Source: JAGVIE01 sp964520905 (GTDB taxonomy: Bacteria > Bacteroidota > Ignavibacteria > UBA10030 > SZUA-254). From it: a stretch of 64,000 nt of DNA. Shown piece by piece: positions 26,175-34,999 of the stretch. Under the pieces are notes generated by a model. It was not told the DNA's origin, searched no databases, and saw nothing but the letters and a program-made list of their open reading frames with translations. The stretch is taken from positions 1 through 64,000 of the forward strand of contig CAZFQL010000005.1 of NCBI GenBank assembly GCA_964520905.1, written 5' to 3'. Position 1 is the first letter of the stretch; every line of letters begins with the position of its first letter. Position numbers and translations under genes: made by a program.

Positions 26175-26177
26175 TAA

Positions 26178-26840
26178 TTAAGCGGCAATAACTGGATGAG
26201 TTATTTTTGTATAGCCGGTAAGTTCAGCTTCAACGATATCGCCGGGCTTCACTTCCCCGACGCCCGACGGTGTTCCGGTGAAAATCAAGTCGCCGGCTTC
26301 AAGCGTAAAAATTGAGGATATGTATTCGATTAATTTGTCGATCTTAAAAATCATTTCACTTGTAGAACCGTTCTGCCGAATTACTCCATTGATTTTGCAT
26401 GTGATTGTTAAATTGTGAGGGTCTTTAATTTTTTCGGCACGGATAATTTCAGAAATTGGCGCAGAAGTATCGAATCCTTTTGCAATGGTCCAAGGGGTAC
26501 CATGTTTTTTTGCTTCATTTTGTAAATCTCGTAACGTCATATCGAGGCCGACCGCATATCCCAGAATATGATTTTTTGCCTGGTTGGCTGGAATGTGTTT
26601 CGCAGTCTTTCCGATAGCGACTACAAGTTCTACTTCGTGATGGAGTAGTTTCGATATCTTCGGGAAAATAATTTTATCTCCGTCGCTGATGATGGAAGAA
26701 GATGGTTTCAGGAAAATCATTGGATTTACCGGAACATCGGATTGCATCTCCTTGGCGTGTTCGGCATAATTCCTGCCAATACAAAAGATGTTTCCCACAA
26801 CAATTTCTTCAGTAGATTCCGAAATCTTGATTTTTCGCAT
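26178..26840 (-). CDS. Fumarylacetoacetate hydrolase-family protein (FAHD1-like)
   Basis: A protein of 220 residues forming a single FAH catalytic domain. Motifs are IFCIGRNYAEHAKEM near the N-terminus, metal-binding HHEVELVVAIGK, then GYAVGLDMTLRDLQ, FDTSAPISEI and the terminal GDLIFTGTPSGVG. Proteins of this size include acylpyruvate hydrolase/oxaloacetate decarboxylase (FAHD1) and 5-carboxymethyl-2-hydroxymuconate isomerases. The lack of an aromatic-degradation cluster favours the FAHD1-type role. It leads the minus-strand run followed by the M23 peptidase and valS. Confidence 0.88.
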   Translation of the reverse strand: MRKIKISESTEEIVVGNIFCIGRNYAEHAKEMQSDVPVNPMIFLKPSSSIISDGDKIIFPKISKLLHHEVELVVAIGKTAKHIPANQAKNHILGYAVGLDMTLRDLQNEAKKHGTPWTIAKGFDTSAPISEIIRAEKIKDPHNLTITCKINGVIRQNGSTSEMIFKIDKLIEYISSIFTLEAGDLIFTGTPSGVGEVKPGDIVEAELTGYTKITHPVIAA

Positions 26841-26926
26841 AAAAGGATATTAAAATTTCTTAAAATGTACTCATTTTTGAGGATTCTTGCAAGGATGTGT
26901 CGGTAAAGAATTGAAAAATATTGCAT

Positions 26927-26958
26927 ATTTGATTAAAGAATCATTATATTAATCAAAT
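26927..26958. promoter_or_regulatory. Inverted repeat in the FAH/purM divergent promoter region
   Basis: A perfect 9-bp inverted repeat, ATTTGATTA (26927-26935) and TAATCAAAT (26950-26958), is separated by 14 bp. It is centred about 45 bp upstream of the purM start in a 148-bp divergent region. The spacing and symmetry suit a dimeric repressor operator or part of a promoter. No matching regulator is identified. Confidence 0.4.
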
Positions 26959-26988
26959 TTAATTCGTTCATAACGTCGAAAGAAAAAA

Positions 26989-28020
26989 TTGGATCGATAT
27001 GCACAGGCGGGAGTAAATATTGAAGCTGGCGATGAGTTCGTAAACCGAATACGATCGAAGGTGAGAACAACATTCACAAAATCAGTTCTTGCCGATATCG
27101 GCGCATTCGGCGCATTTTATGAAGGTACTTTTTCAAATCTTCATGAACCTGTACTTGTTTCGAGTGTTGATGGCGTTGGAACAAAACTAAAGATCGCTTT
27201 CCTTACAGATAAACACGATACCATAGGCAAGGATTTAGTCAATCATTGTGTAAACGATATAGCGGTGTGCGGTGCACAGCCGCTGTTTTTCATGGATTAT
27301 TTCGCCGCAGGAAAACTGCAACCTCAAATCGCTGAAAAGGTACTTGATGGAATGGTGAAAGCGTGTAATGAGAATGGTTGCGCATTGATCGGCGGTGAAA
27401 CGGCTGAGATGCCGGGTTTTTATCGGGAGGACGAATACGATTTAGCCGGGATGATAGTAGGCGTTGTAGAAAAGAAAAAGATATTCGATGGAAAGAAAGT
27501 AAAATCCGGCGATGTTCTCATCGGCTTGCCCTCTACCGGTTTACATACAAATGGATATTCGTTAGCACGGGAAATTTTATTCGAGAGATATGAAATCGAT
27601 GATTATGTCGACCAGTTAGGACAGAGCGTAGGTGAAGCTTTACTTACAACACATCGCTCGTACCTGAAAGCAATAAGTAAGATATCATCATTATCCGAAA
27701 CACACGGGTTTGCACACATAACCGGTGGAGGTATAGTCGGAAACACGAAAAGAGTTATTCCGAAAGATTGCACATTGAAAATCGATTGGATGCGATGGCA
27801 GCGGCCCGAAATTTTTAATTTAATTCAAAAAACCGGCAACGTGCCGGAAGATGATATGCGAAAGGCATTCAATCTGGGTGTAGGTCTCGTGGTTATAGCA
27901 TCCCAAAGAGGTGCAGATAAGATCACGGAAATATTACTTGCGGATGGCGAGGTACCTTTTATCATGGGTGAGGTTGTCGTTAATCAGGATAGAATTCACA
28001 ACCAAACGAGGAACACTTGA
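26989..28020 (+). CDS. purM: Phosphoribosylformylglycinamidine cyclo-ligase (AIR synthetase)
   Basis: A protein of 343 residues catalysing the fifth step of purine synthesis, ATP-dependent closure of FGAM to aminoimidazole ribonucleotide. PurM signatures are YAQAGVNIEAG at the N-terminus, SSVDGVGTKLKIA, GGETAEMPGFY and the C-terminal FNLGVGLVVI. The length is normal. The start is TTG at 26989, because no in-frame ATG precedes the conserved N-terminal motif. No other pur gene is adjacent. Its stop codon overlaps the start of a sensor kinase gene by 4 nt, an unusual pairing. Confidence 0.95.
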   Translation: MDRYAQAGVNIEAGDEFVNRIRSKVRTTFTKSVLADIGAFGAFYEGTFSNLHEPVLVSSVDGVGTKLKIAFLTDKHDTIGKDLVNHCVNDIAVCGAQPLFFMDYFAAGKLQPQIAEKVLDGMVKACNENGCALIGGETAEMPGFYREDEYDLAGMIVGVVEKKKIFDGKKVKSGDVLIGLPSTGLHTNGYSLAREILFERYEIDDYVDQLGQSVGEALLTTHRSYLKAISKISSLSETHGFAHITGGGIVGNTKRVIPKDCTLKIDWMRWQRPEIFNLIQKTGNVPEDDMRKAFNLGVGLVVIASQRGADKITEILLADGEVPFIMGEVVVNQDRIHNQTRNT

Positions 28021-29825
28021 ATAAAAAGACAGATGAAACAAACGAGGGAGTAAAACGCAATGATACAGTTAAAGCAAAAGTTCAGGGTCGCGTTGTTGAA
28101 GGATCGGGAATCTTAAAAAAGCTTTACACACTTCACGATGTTACGGCTCAAATAGATAATACCCGCAAGCGCGACGAGATACTTGATATCTTGAGATCAG
28201 AAGCTAAATGGCTTCTCAATTACGATGTATGTTTCGTCGGCATACTGAATAGGTCGGGAACTCATTATGTGATAAATACATTATCACCCATTGCCGATGC
28301 GAGCGACCTTAATCATAAACATTTCAGCGTCGACGAGGGAATTCCCGGATGGGTCATAAAAAACCAGGCATCGTTTATCGGCGACATCGAATCGACACCG
28401 CATTTCAGTCATGCTATCGAAGGGAAGATCCAGGAACTCGGTGTTCGTTCACTCCTGATTGTGCCCATGCGAACCGGAAACGATGTCATCGGAGCGTTAT
28501 CTTTCGGGGCAATCAAAGAAGGATTCTATACAGAAGAAGATGCGGCTATCGGACAATTGTTGAGTTTGTACCTGGCGACATCCCTAAAAGATGCATCGAT
28601 GTTCGAAGATGCGAGGAAGCGAATTACACAGATTGAGTTGATAAATAAAATATCAAGCCGGTTGACTTCGATGCTGCAATTAGACAAGCTTCTGAGCGTC
28701 TCTGCTTCCTTGATTCAAGAAACTTTCAATTATTTTGATGTAACGGTTTTTCTTCTTACAGACGATAAATTGGAAGTTGAACTTGTTGCGCATGCCGGAA
28801 ATTTTGTAGATTTCCTTCCGCACGGCTATCGCCAGAGTAGTAATAAGGGAATTATCGGATGGGTCGCACAGCATAATGAAAAAATTTTATGCAACGATGT
28901 TCTTCAGGATCCACGATATCTTGCCTATGAATATCATAATACGAGATCGGAACTTGCCATACCGATTAAAATCGAGAATGAAGTCGTCGGCATTCTGAAC
29001 GTCGAAGATACAAAGCTTCATGCATTCGATGAAACAGATTCTGTCGTACTCGGTACGCTCTCAGATCAGCTGGGTATCGCTATCAAGAATGCAAAATTGT
29101 ATGACGAGGTACAGAAAGCCAATATGAAACTAACCGAGCTTGACAAGATGAAATCAGAGTTCCTCGGTATAGTCTCGCATGATTTCAGATCCCCGCTTTC
29201 AAGTATCATACTTGCCGGCAAAGCGCTTCTGAAGAATGAAGCCGTGCAAGGACATCAAAGAATTAAAGAGTACCTCCAGATTATAGTAGACCAGGCAAAC
29301 CGCTTAAACCAATTGGCAGAAGACACGCTTTCCATTACTAAGATGGAATCCGGTCAATTGAATTATTTTTTCAAAATAGTCAACATTGAGCGACTCATAC
29401 AGGATGCAATTTCGATGGTGCGCTACTCAAGCCGTCATCAGGTCGAATATAAAATTGATCCTAATGTTACTTTCATTAAAGGCGATCAGACGAAACTTAG
29501 ACAAGTCGTGCAAAATCTTGTGAGTAACGCGGTAAAATATTCGCCGCGCGGGGGGAAGATCACGATTACTATCGACGATCTCTCCGCTGAAAAACTCATC
29601 ATCGCCGTATCCGATCAGGGTATCGGGATTCCACAAGAACAAATCGGGAAACTCTTTCAGAAATTTTCTAGGGTTGATATCGGTGAAGCTAAAGATATAA
29701 AGGGTGCCGGACTTGGACTATGGATATGCAAAGAGGTGGTAGAAGCGCATGGTGGAACGATCTGGGTAGAGAGTGAAACCGGAAAAGGGACAACTATGAA
29801 GTTGACTTTAAACAAAGCTCAATAG
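28017..29825 (+). CDS. Soluble GAF-GAF hybrid sensor histidine kinase
   Basis: A cytoplasmic kinase of 602 residues with no membrane helix. There are two GAF domains (about 45-185 and 205-360); the second contains NKGIIGWVAQHNEKILCNDV. The HisKA dimerisation helix has phospho-acceptor H388 in LGIVSHDFRSPLS. The HATPase_c domain has NLVSNAVKYSPRGG, DQGIGIPQEQ and GAGLGLWICKEVV. The start codon is TTG within TTGA, overlapping the purM stop, so translation is probably coupled to purM. No receiver or regulator gene follows. GAF ligands (redox, gas or nucleotide) cannot be deduced. Confidence 0.9.
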   Translation: MNKKTDETNEGVKRNDTVKAKVQGRVVEGSGILKKLYTLHDVTAQIDNTRKRDEILDILRSEAKWLLNYDVCFVGILNRSGTHYVINTLSPIADASDLNHKHFSVDEGIPGWVIKNQASFIGDIESTPHFSHAIEGKIQELGVRSLLIVPMRTGNDVIGALSFGAIKEGFYTEEDAAIGQLLSLYLATSLKDASMFEDARKRITQIELINKISSRLTSMLQLDKLLSVSASLIQETFNYFDVTVFLLTDDKLEVELVAHAGNFVDFLPHGYRQSSNKGIIGWVAQHNEKILCNDVLQDPRYLAYEYHNTRSELAIPIKIENEVVGILNVEDTKLHAFDETDSVVLGTLSDQLGIAIKNAKLYDEVQKANMKLTELDKMKSEFLGIVSHDFRSPLSSIILAGKALLKNEAVQGHQRIKEYLQIIVDQANRLNQLAEDTLSITKMESGQLNYFFKIVNIERLIQDAISMVRYSSRHQVEYKIDPNVTFIKGDQTKLRQVVQNLVSNAVKYSPRGGKITITIDDLSAEKLIIAVSDQGIGIPQEQIGKLFQKFSRVDIGEAKDIKGAGLGLWICKEVVEAHGGTIWVESETGKGTTMKLTLNKAQ

Positions 29826-29853
29826 ATTCCTGTATTTTCTTCTCTTATCTTTC

Positions 29854-29897
29854 AAAGGTATGATGGTATCCTGTATAAATCATCATACCTTTTTTTT
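29854..29897 (+). terminator. Rho-independent terminator
   Basis: A 12-bp stem AAAGGTATGATG / CATCATACCTTT (29854-29865 and 29881-29892) is followed by a run of T. It ends the purM-kinase transcription unit. Confidence 0.9.
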
Positions 29898-29990
29898 CTC
29901 CGATTTTTAAAGATAAAAGTTGATTATTTCATTAAAAATAGGTAATTTATTCGCGTAAAGATTTAATTATCAATCCAAAGGGTATCTTCG

Positions 29991-30635
29991 ATGAAACTTG
30001 ATCGTTTAATACAAATGCTACTCCCCCATGATGATAAGTTTTATAGTTATTTTACCAAGGCGACCCAAAACCTGGTAGAAACTTCTGAGCTTCTCCGGAA
30101 AATTCCTAAATCATCCGAAAATGAGAGACAACAACTCGTTAAACAAATTCAAGACAAAGAACATCATGGTGATGTGATAACACATGACATTTTTTTCGAA
30201 TTGAATAAATCGTTCATTACTCCGATAGATCGGGAGGATATTCATATTCTAACCTCGGCATTAGACGACGTTCTTGATAATATTAATGGTAGTGCGACCC
30301 GTTTTGCATTATACAAATTGAAAGATTGTCCTCCTGATGCTGCAAAGCTTATTGATATCCTGCATAATTCGATTTCTGAACTTCATCGTGGGGTCGGATT
30401 GATAAAAAATCTTAATCAGCCGGATCAACTCCGCATAGTTCTCAAAAAAATTAATGAATATGAGAATGAAGCTGATGATGTTTTTGAACAAGCCGTTGCC
30501 GATTTATTTGAAAATGAAAAAGACCCTATTAAAATTATTAAGCTGAAAGAAATATACGTTGGTTTAGAAACTGCAACCGATAAATGTGAGGATGCGGCAA
30601 ATGTTCTCGAATCTATTTTGATTAAACACGCATAA
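29991..30635 (+). CDS. DUF47/PhoU-like regulator of Pit transporter
   Basis: A mostly helical protein of 214 residues of the DUF47 (PhoU-like) family. Features are IQDKEHHGDVITHDIFFELNKSFITPIDREDIHIL, with the metal-coordinating acidic/His motif, and the later repeat INEYENEADDVFEQAVADLF. DUF47 genes are nearly always beside pit genes and are thought to modulate or gate the transporter. Here pit follows after 16 nt. An AAGGG site precedes the ATG. Confidence 0.9.
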   Translation: MKLDRLIQMLLPHDDKFYSYFTKATQNLVETSELLRKIPKSSENERQQLVKQIQDKEHHGDVITHDIFFELNKSFITPIDREDIHILTSALDDVLDNINGSATRFALYKLKDCPPDAAKLIDILHNSISELHRGVGLIKNLNQPDQLRIVLKKINEYENEADDVFEQAVADLFENEKDPIKIIKLKEIYVGLETATDKCEDAANVLESILIKHA

Positions 30636-30651
30636 AAATTAGAATTTCTGC

Positions 30652-31641
30652 ATGTTGACACTGACTATCTTCATTATCTTCTTAGCGCTCCTTTTCGATT
30701 TCTTGAACGGTATGAATGATGCCGCAAACTCAATAGCTACTGCGGTTTCTACAAGGGTATTATCACCTCGGATGGCGGTTGCATGGGCAGCCTTTTTCAA
30801 TTTTATTGCCGCCTTCGGTTTTGGAGTTCACGTTGCGAATACTATTGGAAAAGGAATAGTCCATACAGAGGTAATCTCCGAGTGGATGATTCTTTCTGCA
30901 TTAGTCGGTGCCATTATTTGGACTCATCTCTGTACTCATTATGGTTTACCTATCAGCGTCTCGCATGCCTTAATCGGTGGTTTAACTGGCTCGGCTGTTA
31001 TGAAGGCAGGCTTTGGTTCTCTTGTCGCAAGCGGATTAATAAAAGTTACAATTTTTATTTTCCTTTCCCCTTTGATCGGACTTATCTTGGGCGCATCGAT
31101 AATGATAGCCGTTAACTGGATTTTTCGACGGTCGAATCTAAGGCGCGTTGATCGATCTTTCCGAATCGGTCAGCTAATATCATCAGCCGCGTTTAGTCTT
31201 GGGCACGGAACAAATGATGCACAAAAGACGATGGGGATCATCGCTATTTTATTATACACGGGTGGTTATCTCGGCTCTGAATTCTATGTTCCTTTTTGGG
31301 TTGTTCTTATCGCACATACTGCCATCGGACTTGGGACACTTATGGGCGGGTGGAAGGTAATTCGAACAATGGGAATTAAATTAACCCATCTGAAACCTGT
31401 AGGGGGCTTTGCTGCTGAAACAGCAGGAGCTGTGGTGTTAGTCGGGACTGCGATAGCAGGAATTCCGGTTAGTACCACTCATACCATTGCCGGTGCAATT
31501 ATGGGTGTTGGTTCAACTCGACGCATTTCGGCAGTAAGGTGGGGTATTGCCGGAAAAATTGTATGGGCTTGGATATTAACGATTCCTGCTTCCGGAATAG
31601 TCGGAGCGATATCATATTATATAGTGTCGCTATTCCAATAG
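30652..31641 (+). CDS. pit: Inorganic phosphate transporter, PiT family
   Basis: A membrane protein of 329 residues with about 10 helices. Both PiT signature repeats are seen: FLNGMNDAANSIATAVSTRVL near the N-terminus and GHGTNDAQKTMGIIAI in the second half. It imports metal-phosphate complexes by proton (or sodium) symport. The length matches the shorter bacterial forms (330-420). It forms a two-gene unit with the DUF47 protein, typical for low-affinity phosphate uptake. Confidence 0.94.
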   Translation: MLTLTIFIIFLALLFDFLNGMNDAANSIATAVSTRVLSPRMAVAWAAFFNFIAAFGFGVHVANTIGKGIVHTEVISEWMILSALVGAIIWTHLCTHYGLPISVSHALIGGLTGSAVMKAGFGSLVASGLIKVTIFIFLSPLIGLILGASIMIAVNWIFRRSNLRRVDRSFRIGQLISSAAFSLGHGTNDAQKTMGIIAILLYTGGYLGSEFYVPFWVVLIAHTAIGLGTLMGGWKVIRTMGIKLTHLKPVGGFAAETAGAVVLVGTAIAGIPVSTTHTIAGAIMGVGSTRRISAVRWGIAGKIVWAWILTIPASGIVGAISYYIVSLFQ

Positions 31642-31653
31642 TCTAACCGCGTA

Positions 31654-31983
31654 TCAACGGGATTCTATCTGCTGTATTAGTTCCATCTGTTTTATCACTT
31701 TTTCATAAAAAGTCTTCCATCTCTCAATATTTTCCTGATGGTATTTGAGAGTAATAGCTGTCTCATCGCGGGTAAATCGATATTTGTTATATAAACTATC
31801 AATTTTTATTCGTAACTGGCTCGAATCCATCCTGCCGATTTTGATCTCATCGGAAATTATCAATGAATCGGCGAAGAATTTGACAAATGTGGAATCGGGA
31901 AGTACTTTCTCGCTCGACTTTTCACTCGAACAGGAGCAAAGCAAGAAGATGGATATAAAATAGAATGTCGGTGAGATACGCAT
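31654..31983 (-). CDS. DUF4296-like lipoprotein
   Basis: A protein of 109 residues with a lipoprotein signal (YFISIFLLCSC, mature Cys near 17). The mature part is helical: DSTFVKFFADSLIISDEI, then DSLYNKYRFTRDETAITLKYHQENIERWKTFYEKV. The KY-F pattern and size match DUF4296, a Bacteroidota family of unknown function. It is convergent with pit (12 nt between stops). Confidence 0.7.
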   Translation of the reverse strand: MRISPTFYFISIFLLCSCSSEKSSEKVLPDSTFVKFFADSLIISDEIKIGRMDSSQLRIKIDSLYNKYRFTRDETAITLKYHQENIERWKTFYEKVIKQMELIQQIESR

Positions 31984-32038
31984 ATTGGTCCTAAAATTTC
32001 ACATTTATAGTAAGAATATCCTGAACGAAATGCAATCC

Positions 32039-32067
32039 TTGACTTTCAACTGTGTTCTTCGTATTTT
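32039..32067 (+). promoter_or_regulatory. Candidate sigma-70-type promoter for efp-accBC
   Basis: TTGACT (32039-32044), a 17-bp spacer and TATTTT (32062-32067) lie 54 bp upstream of the efp start. Consensus match is good at -35 and moderate at -10. Nothing else in the 137-bp gap looks like a promoter. Confidence 0.4.
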
Positions 32068-32120
32068 TAAACTCCAATTAATGGTAATTCTGCTTTATTT
32101 GTTCAATCCAATGGAGTTTT

Positions 32121-32684
32121 ATGGCATCAACATCAGATTTTAGACCGGGCTTGACAATCCGCATGGATGGAGAATTGTGGACTGTTGTGGAATTTCAGCA
32201 TGTGAATCCCGGAAACTGGCGTGCGTTTGTTAGGGCTAAATTAAAAAGTTTGAAATCGGGCAAAGTCATTGAAATACGTTTTCGTGCCGGTGAAGCTATC
32301 GACATAGTCAGAATCGATACGAAAGAGTATCAGTACCTGTATCATGACGGTTCAAGTTATGTGTTTATGGATAAAGAAACTTACGATCAGATCAACGTTG
32401 AAGAAAAATTGATCGGTGATGGTGCACATTTTCTCAAAGAGAGTGAAACCATCAAGATAATGTTCAATGGGAGCGACATCATTTCAGTCGAAATGCCGAT
32501 ATCAGTTGAATTAAAAGTTATCGAAACGCCGCCCGGAGTTCGTGGCGATACCGCAACAGGTGCACAGAAACCTGCCAAGATGGAAACCGGCGCGACTGTT
32601 AACGTTCCTCTCTTTATCAATGAGGGCGATACTATTAAAATCGATACTCGTTCAGGAGATTATCTTGAGCGAGTCAAAATGTAA
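32121..32684 (+). CDS. efp: Elongation factor P
   Basis: A protein of 187 residues that stimulates peptide-bond formation at polyproline stretches. Three-domain EF-P: TSDFRPGLTIRMDGELW at the start, the conserved middle YQYLYHDGSSYVFMD, and the C-terminal signature region VELKVIETPPGVRGDTATGA. The tip loop of domain I reads VNPGNWRAF, so the residue aligned with E. coli Lys34 is Asn32, followed by Trp and Arg34. It heads an efp-accB-accC cluster, an arrangement common in many bacteria, which supports this as the canonical efp rather than the paralogue at 10523-11095. Confidence 0.93.
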   Translation: MASTSDFRPGLTIRMDGELWTVVEFQHVNPGNWRAFVRAKLKSLKSGKVIEIRFRAGEAIDIVRIDTKEYQYLYHDGSSYVFMDKETYDQINVEEKLIGDGAHFLKESETIKIMFNGSDIISVEMPISVELKVIETPPGVRGDTATGAQKPAKMETGATVNVPLFINEGDTIKIDTRSGDYLERVKM

Positions 32685-32719
32685 GATAGCGTCTTTGCTC
32701 ACTTAATTTAGGAGAGATT

Positions 32720-33181
32720 ATGGATATAAGATATCTTAAAAAGTTAGTACGGATTATTGAGGAGAGCACTGTACATGAGATCGAGATTGAAGAGGAAGGC
32801 TTAAAAGTCAGGGTTTCGAAAAACATGGCTCTGAGCTCGATTCCGGTTACGATGCCACAGGTTGCTGCTCAGCAGGCGATAGCCGGTGCGAAGGTGGAAC
32901 CTGTTGCCTCACAAGAACCGGCGGCGAAAACCGAAGTAAAAGTGCATGAAGTTAAATCGCCGATTGTTGGAACATTCTACCGTGCGCCCGCGCCCGATGC
33001 CGATTCGTATATCGAGGTTGGCGCTATAGTTCAGCCGAAACAAGTTCTCTGTATCATCGAAGCGATGAAGCTCATGAATGAAATCGAAAGCGATGTTTCC
33101 GGAAGGATTGTGAAAATATTAGTCGATAATGCTCAACCGGTTGAGTATAATCAAACCTTGTTCTTGATAGAACCCGTCTAA
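32720..33181 (+). CDS. accB: Biotin carboxyl carrier protein of acetyl-CoA carboxylase
   Basis: A protein of 153 residues with a short N-terminal helix-strand unit (1-35), a flexible Ala/Pro/Glu linker and a C-terminal biotinyl domain (about 75-153). The biotinylation site is Lys117 in EAMKLMNEI. It carries the carboxybiotin used by carboxyltransferase to make malonyl-CoA. A good AGGAGA site precedes the ATG. It lies 35 nt after efp and 57 nt before accC. No accA or accD is in the window. Confidence 0.96.
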   Translation: MDIRYLKKLVRIIEESTVHEIEIEEEGLKVRVSKNMALSSIPVTMPQVAAQQAIAGAKVEPVASQEPAAKTEVKVHEVKSPIVGTFYRAPAPDADSYIEVGAIVQPKQVLCIIEAMKLMNEIESDVSGRIVKILVDNAQPVEYNQTLFLIEPV

Positions 33182-33238
33182 ATGAATAAGCATACAATTA
33201 TTCCTTCCGATTCATTATGAACTAAATGAAAGAAATTT

Positions 33239-34579
33239 GTGTTTAAAAAAGTTCTCATTGCGAATAGGGGAGAGATAGCACTGCGCGTTATGCGCGTTTG
33301 TCGTGAACTGGGAATCAAGACAGTTGCCGTTTATTCTGAAGCTGACCGCTATTCTTTGCACGTTAAATTTGCCGATGAGGCTGTTTGCATAGGTCCTCCG
33401 CCCGGTCGTGAAAGTTATCTTCATATCCCGCGCATCATTTCTGCCGCTGAAATTACAAACGCCGATGCAATTCATCCCGGATATGGTTTTCTCGCGGAAA
33501 ACGCCCAGTTCTCGGAAATATGTCAATCTCAGGGAATCAAATTCATCGGACCCTCGCCCGAAGCCATTGTTGCGATGGGTGATAAGGCGCTTGCAAAAGA
33601 TACTATGAGTAAAGCCGGTGTTCCTGTTGTCCCGGGAAGTGATGGTGTAGTAAAAGATGTTAAAGAGGGATTCGATATTGCCAAGTCTCTCGGTTTTCCT
33701 GTTATGATAAAAGCGACTGCCGGAGGCGGCGGAAAAGGAATGCGGATAGTTATTGATGAAAACGACTTTGAAAAATTATTCCAGATGGCAAGTAACGAAG
33801 CCGGCGCCGCATTCAACAATCCGGATGTTTATATAGAAAAATTTGTAGACCAACCGCGGCACATCGAAATTCAAGTGTTTGGAGATCAGTATGGCAATGC
33901 GATTCATCTCAATGAGCGAGACTGCACAATCCAGCGCCGGCATCAAAAGCTGGTGGAAGAATCGCCTTCTCCGATCGTTGATCCTAAAATGCGTGATGCT
34001 ATGGGAAGCGCAGCCGTTAACGGCGCTAAAGGTGTAAAGTATGAGGGAGCCGGAACAATCGAATTCATAGTTGATAAAGATAGAAATTTCTATTTCATGG
34101 AGATGAACACCCGCATACAGGTCGAGCACCCCGTGACCGAACAAGTCACCGGGTTGGATTTGATTAAACTTCAGATTGAAATTGCTATGGGCAAGCGATT
34201 GCGGAAAAAAGAGTTCAAGCCGAGAGGACACGCTATCGAATGCCGGATCAACGCGGAAGATCCCAGCCATGATTTTCGTCCGTCTCCCGGAGAGATTACT
34301 GGGTTTCATTTACCAGGCGGGTATGGCGTTCGGGTCGATACACATTGCTATGCTGGTTATAAAATCCCTCCATTTTACGATTCACTGATTGCAAAATTAA
34401 TCGTCTTTGCGCCAACCCGTGACGAGGCAATTGATAAAATGGCAGGCGCATTGGAAGAATTTACTATCGAAGGCGTGCATACAACCATTCCGTTCCATCG
34501 GAAGGTAATGCAGAGTAAAGTTTTCCGCAGCGGATTATATGATACGAGTTTCATAGAAAAACATTACAACAAAGATTAA
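33239..34579 (+). CDS. accC: Biotin carboxylase of acetyl-CoA carboxylase
   Basis: An ATP-grasp enzyme of 446 residues that carboxylates biotin on AccB with bicarbonate and ATP. Signatures are FKKVLIANRGEIALRV at the N-terminus, GGGGKGMRIV for ATP binding, RDCTIQRRHQKLVEESP, FMEMNTRIQVEHPVTE with catalytic residues, and ECRINAEDP. The start is GTG at 33239, which keeps the universally conserved N-terminal motif. The length equals E. coli AccC (449). Confidence 0.96.
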   Translation: MFKKVLIANRGEIALRVMRVCRELGIKTVAVYSEADRYSLHVKFADEAVCIGPPPGRESYLHIPRIISAAEITNADAIHPGYGFLAENAQFSEICQSQGIKFIGPSPEAIVAMGDKALAKDTMSKAGVPVVPGSDGVVKDVKEGFDIAKSLGFPVMIKATAGGGGKGMRIVIDENDFEKLFQMASNEAGAAFNNPDVYIEKFVDQPRHIEIQVFGDQYGNAIHLNERDCTIQRRHQKLVEESPSPIVDPKMRDAMGSAAVNGAKGVKYEGAGTIEFIVDKDRNFYFMEMNTRIQVEHPVTEQVTGLDLIKLQIEIAMGKRLRKKEFKPRGHAIECRINAEDPSHDFRPSPGEITGFHLPGGYGVRVDTHCYAGYKIPPFYDSLIAKLIVFAPTRDEAIDKMAGALEEFTIEGVHTTIPFHRKVMQSKVFRSGLYDTSFIEKHYNKD

Positions 34580-34600
34580 CAAAATTTTAAAGGTGATCCC

Positions 34601-34981
34601 ATGACGTTCCCAGAAAATCTGAAATATACAAAAGACCATGAATGGATTCGGCTCGAAGGAGATAACGGTGTAGTCGGTATTACCGAATATGCTCAGGGTG
34701 AACTCGGCGATGTGGTTTTTGTTGAGTTGCCGCAAAATCACAAACAGGTGAAACAAGGCGAGAGCTTCGGCACCATCGAAGCAGTGAAGGCAGTTTCCGA
34801 TCTTTATTCGCCCCTGTCAGGTGAAGTCATCGAAGCTAACGCCGAATTGGAAAAAACACCGGAACTTGTCAACAAAGATCCTTACGGCAAGGGATGGATC
34901 ATGAAATTGAAAATTAGCGACAAAAACGAATTGAATGCTCTTCTCGATGTAAAAGCATACCGCGAATTAATAGGTAAATAA
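34601..34981 (+). CDS. gcvH: Glycine cleavage system H protein
   Basis: The lipoyl carrier of the glycine cleavage complex, 126 residues. It starts KYTKDHEWIRLEGDNGVVGIT, and the lipoyl-attachment Lys63 lies in IEAVKAVSDLYSP. It shuttles the aminomethyl group between P, T and L proteins. An AAAGGTG site precedes the ATG. The gene is 21 nt after accC, so it may share that transcript; gcvP lies 690 nt downstream beyond a carbonic-anhydrase-like gene. gcvT is not in the window. Confidence 0.96.
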   Translation: MTFPENLKYTKDHEWIRLEGDNGVVGITEYAQGELGDVVFVELPQNHKQVKQGESFGTIEAVKAVSDLYSPLSGEVIEANAELEKTPELVNKDPYGKGWIMKLKISDKNELNALLDVKAYRELIGK

Positions 34982-34999
34982 ATATACAACCACGTTTTT

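Noticed and set aside
33776..34309. 177-codon frame opposite accC
   Set aside because: Shadow of a highly conserved gene, with no start signal.
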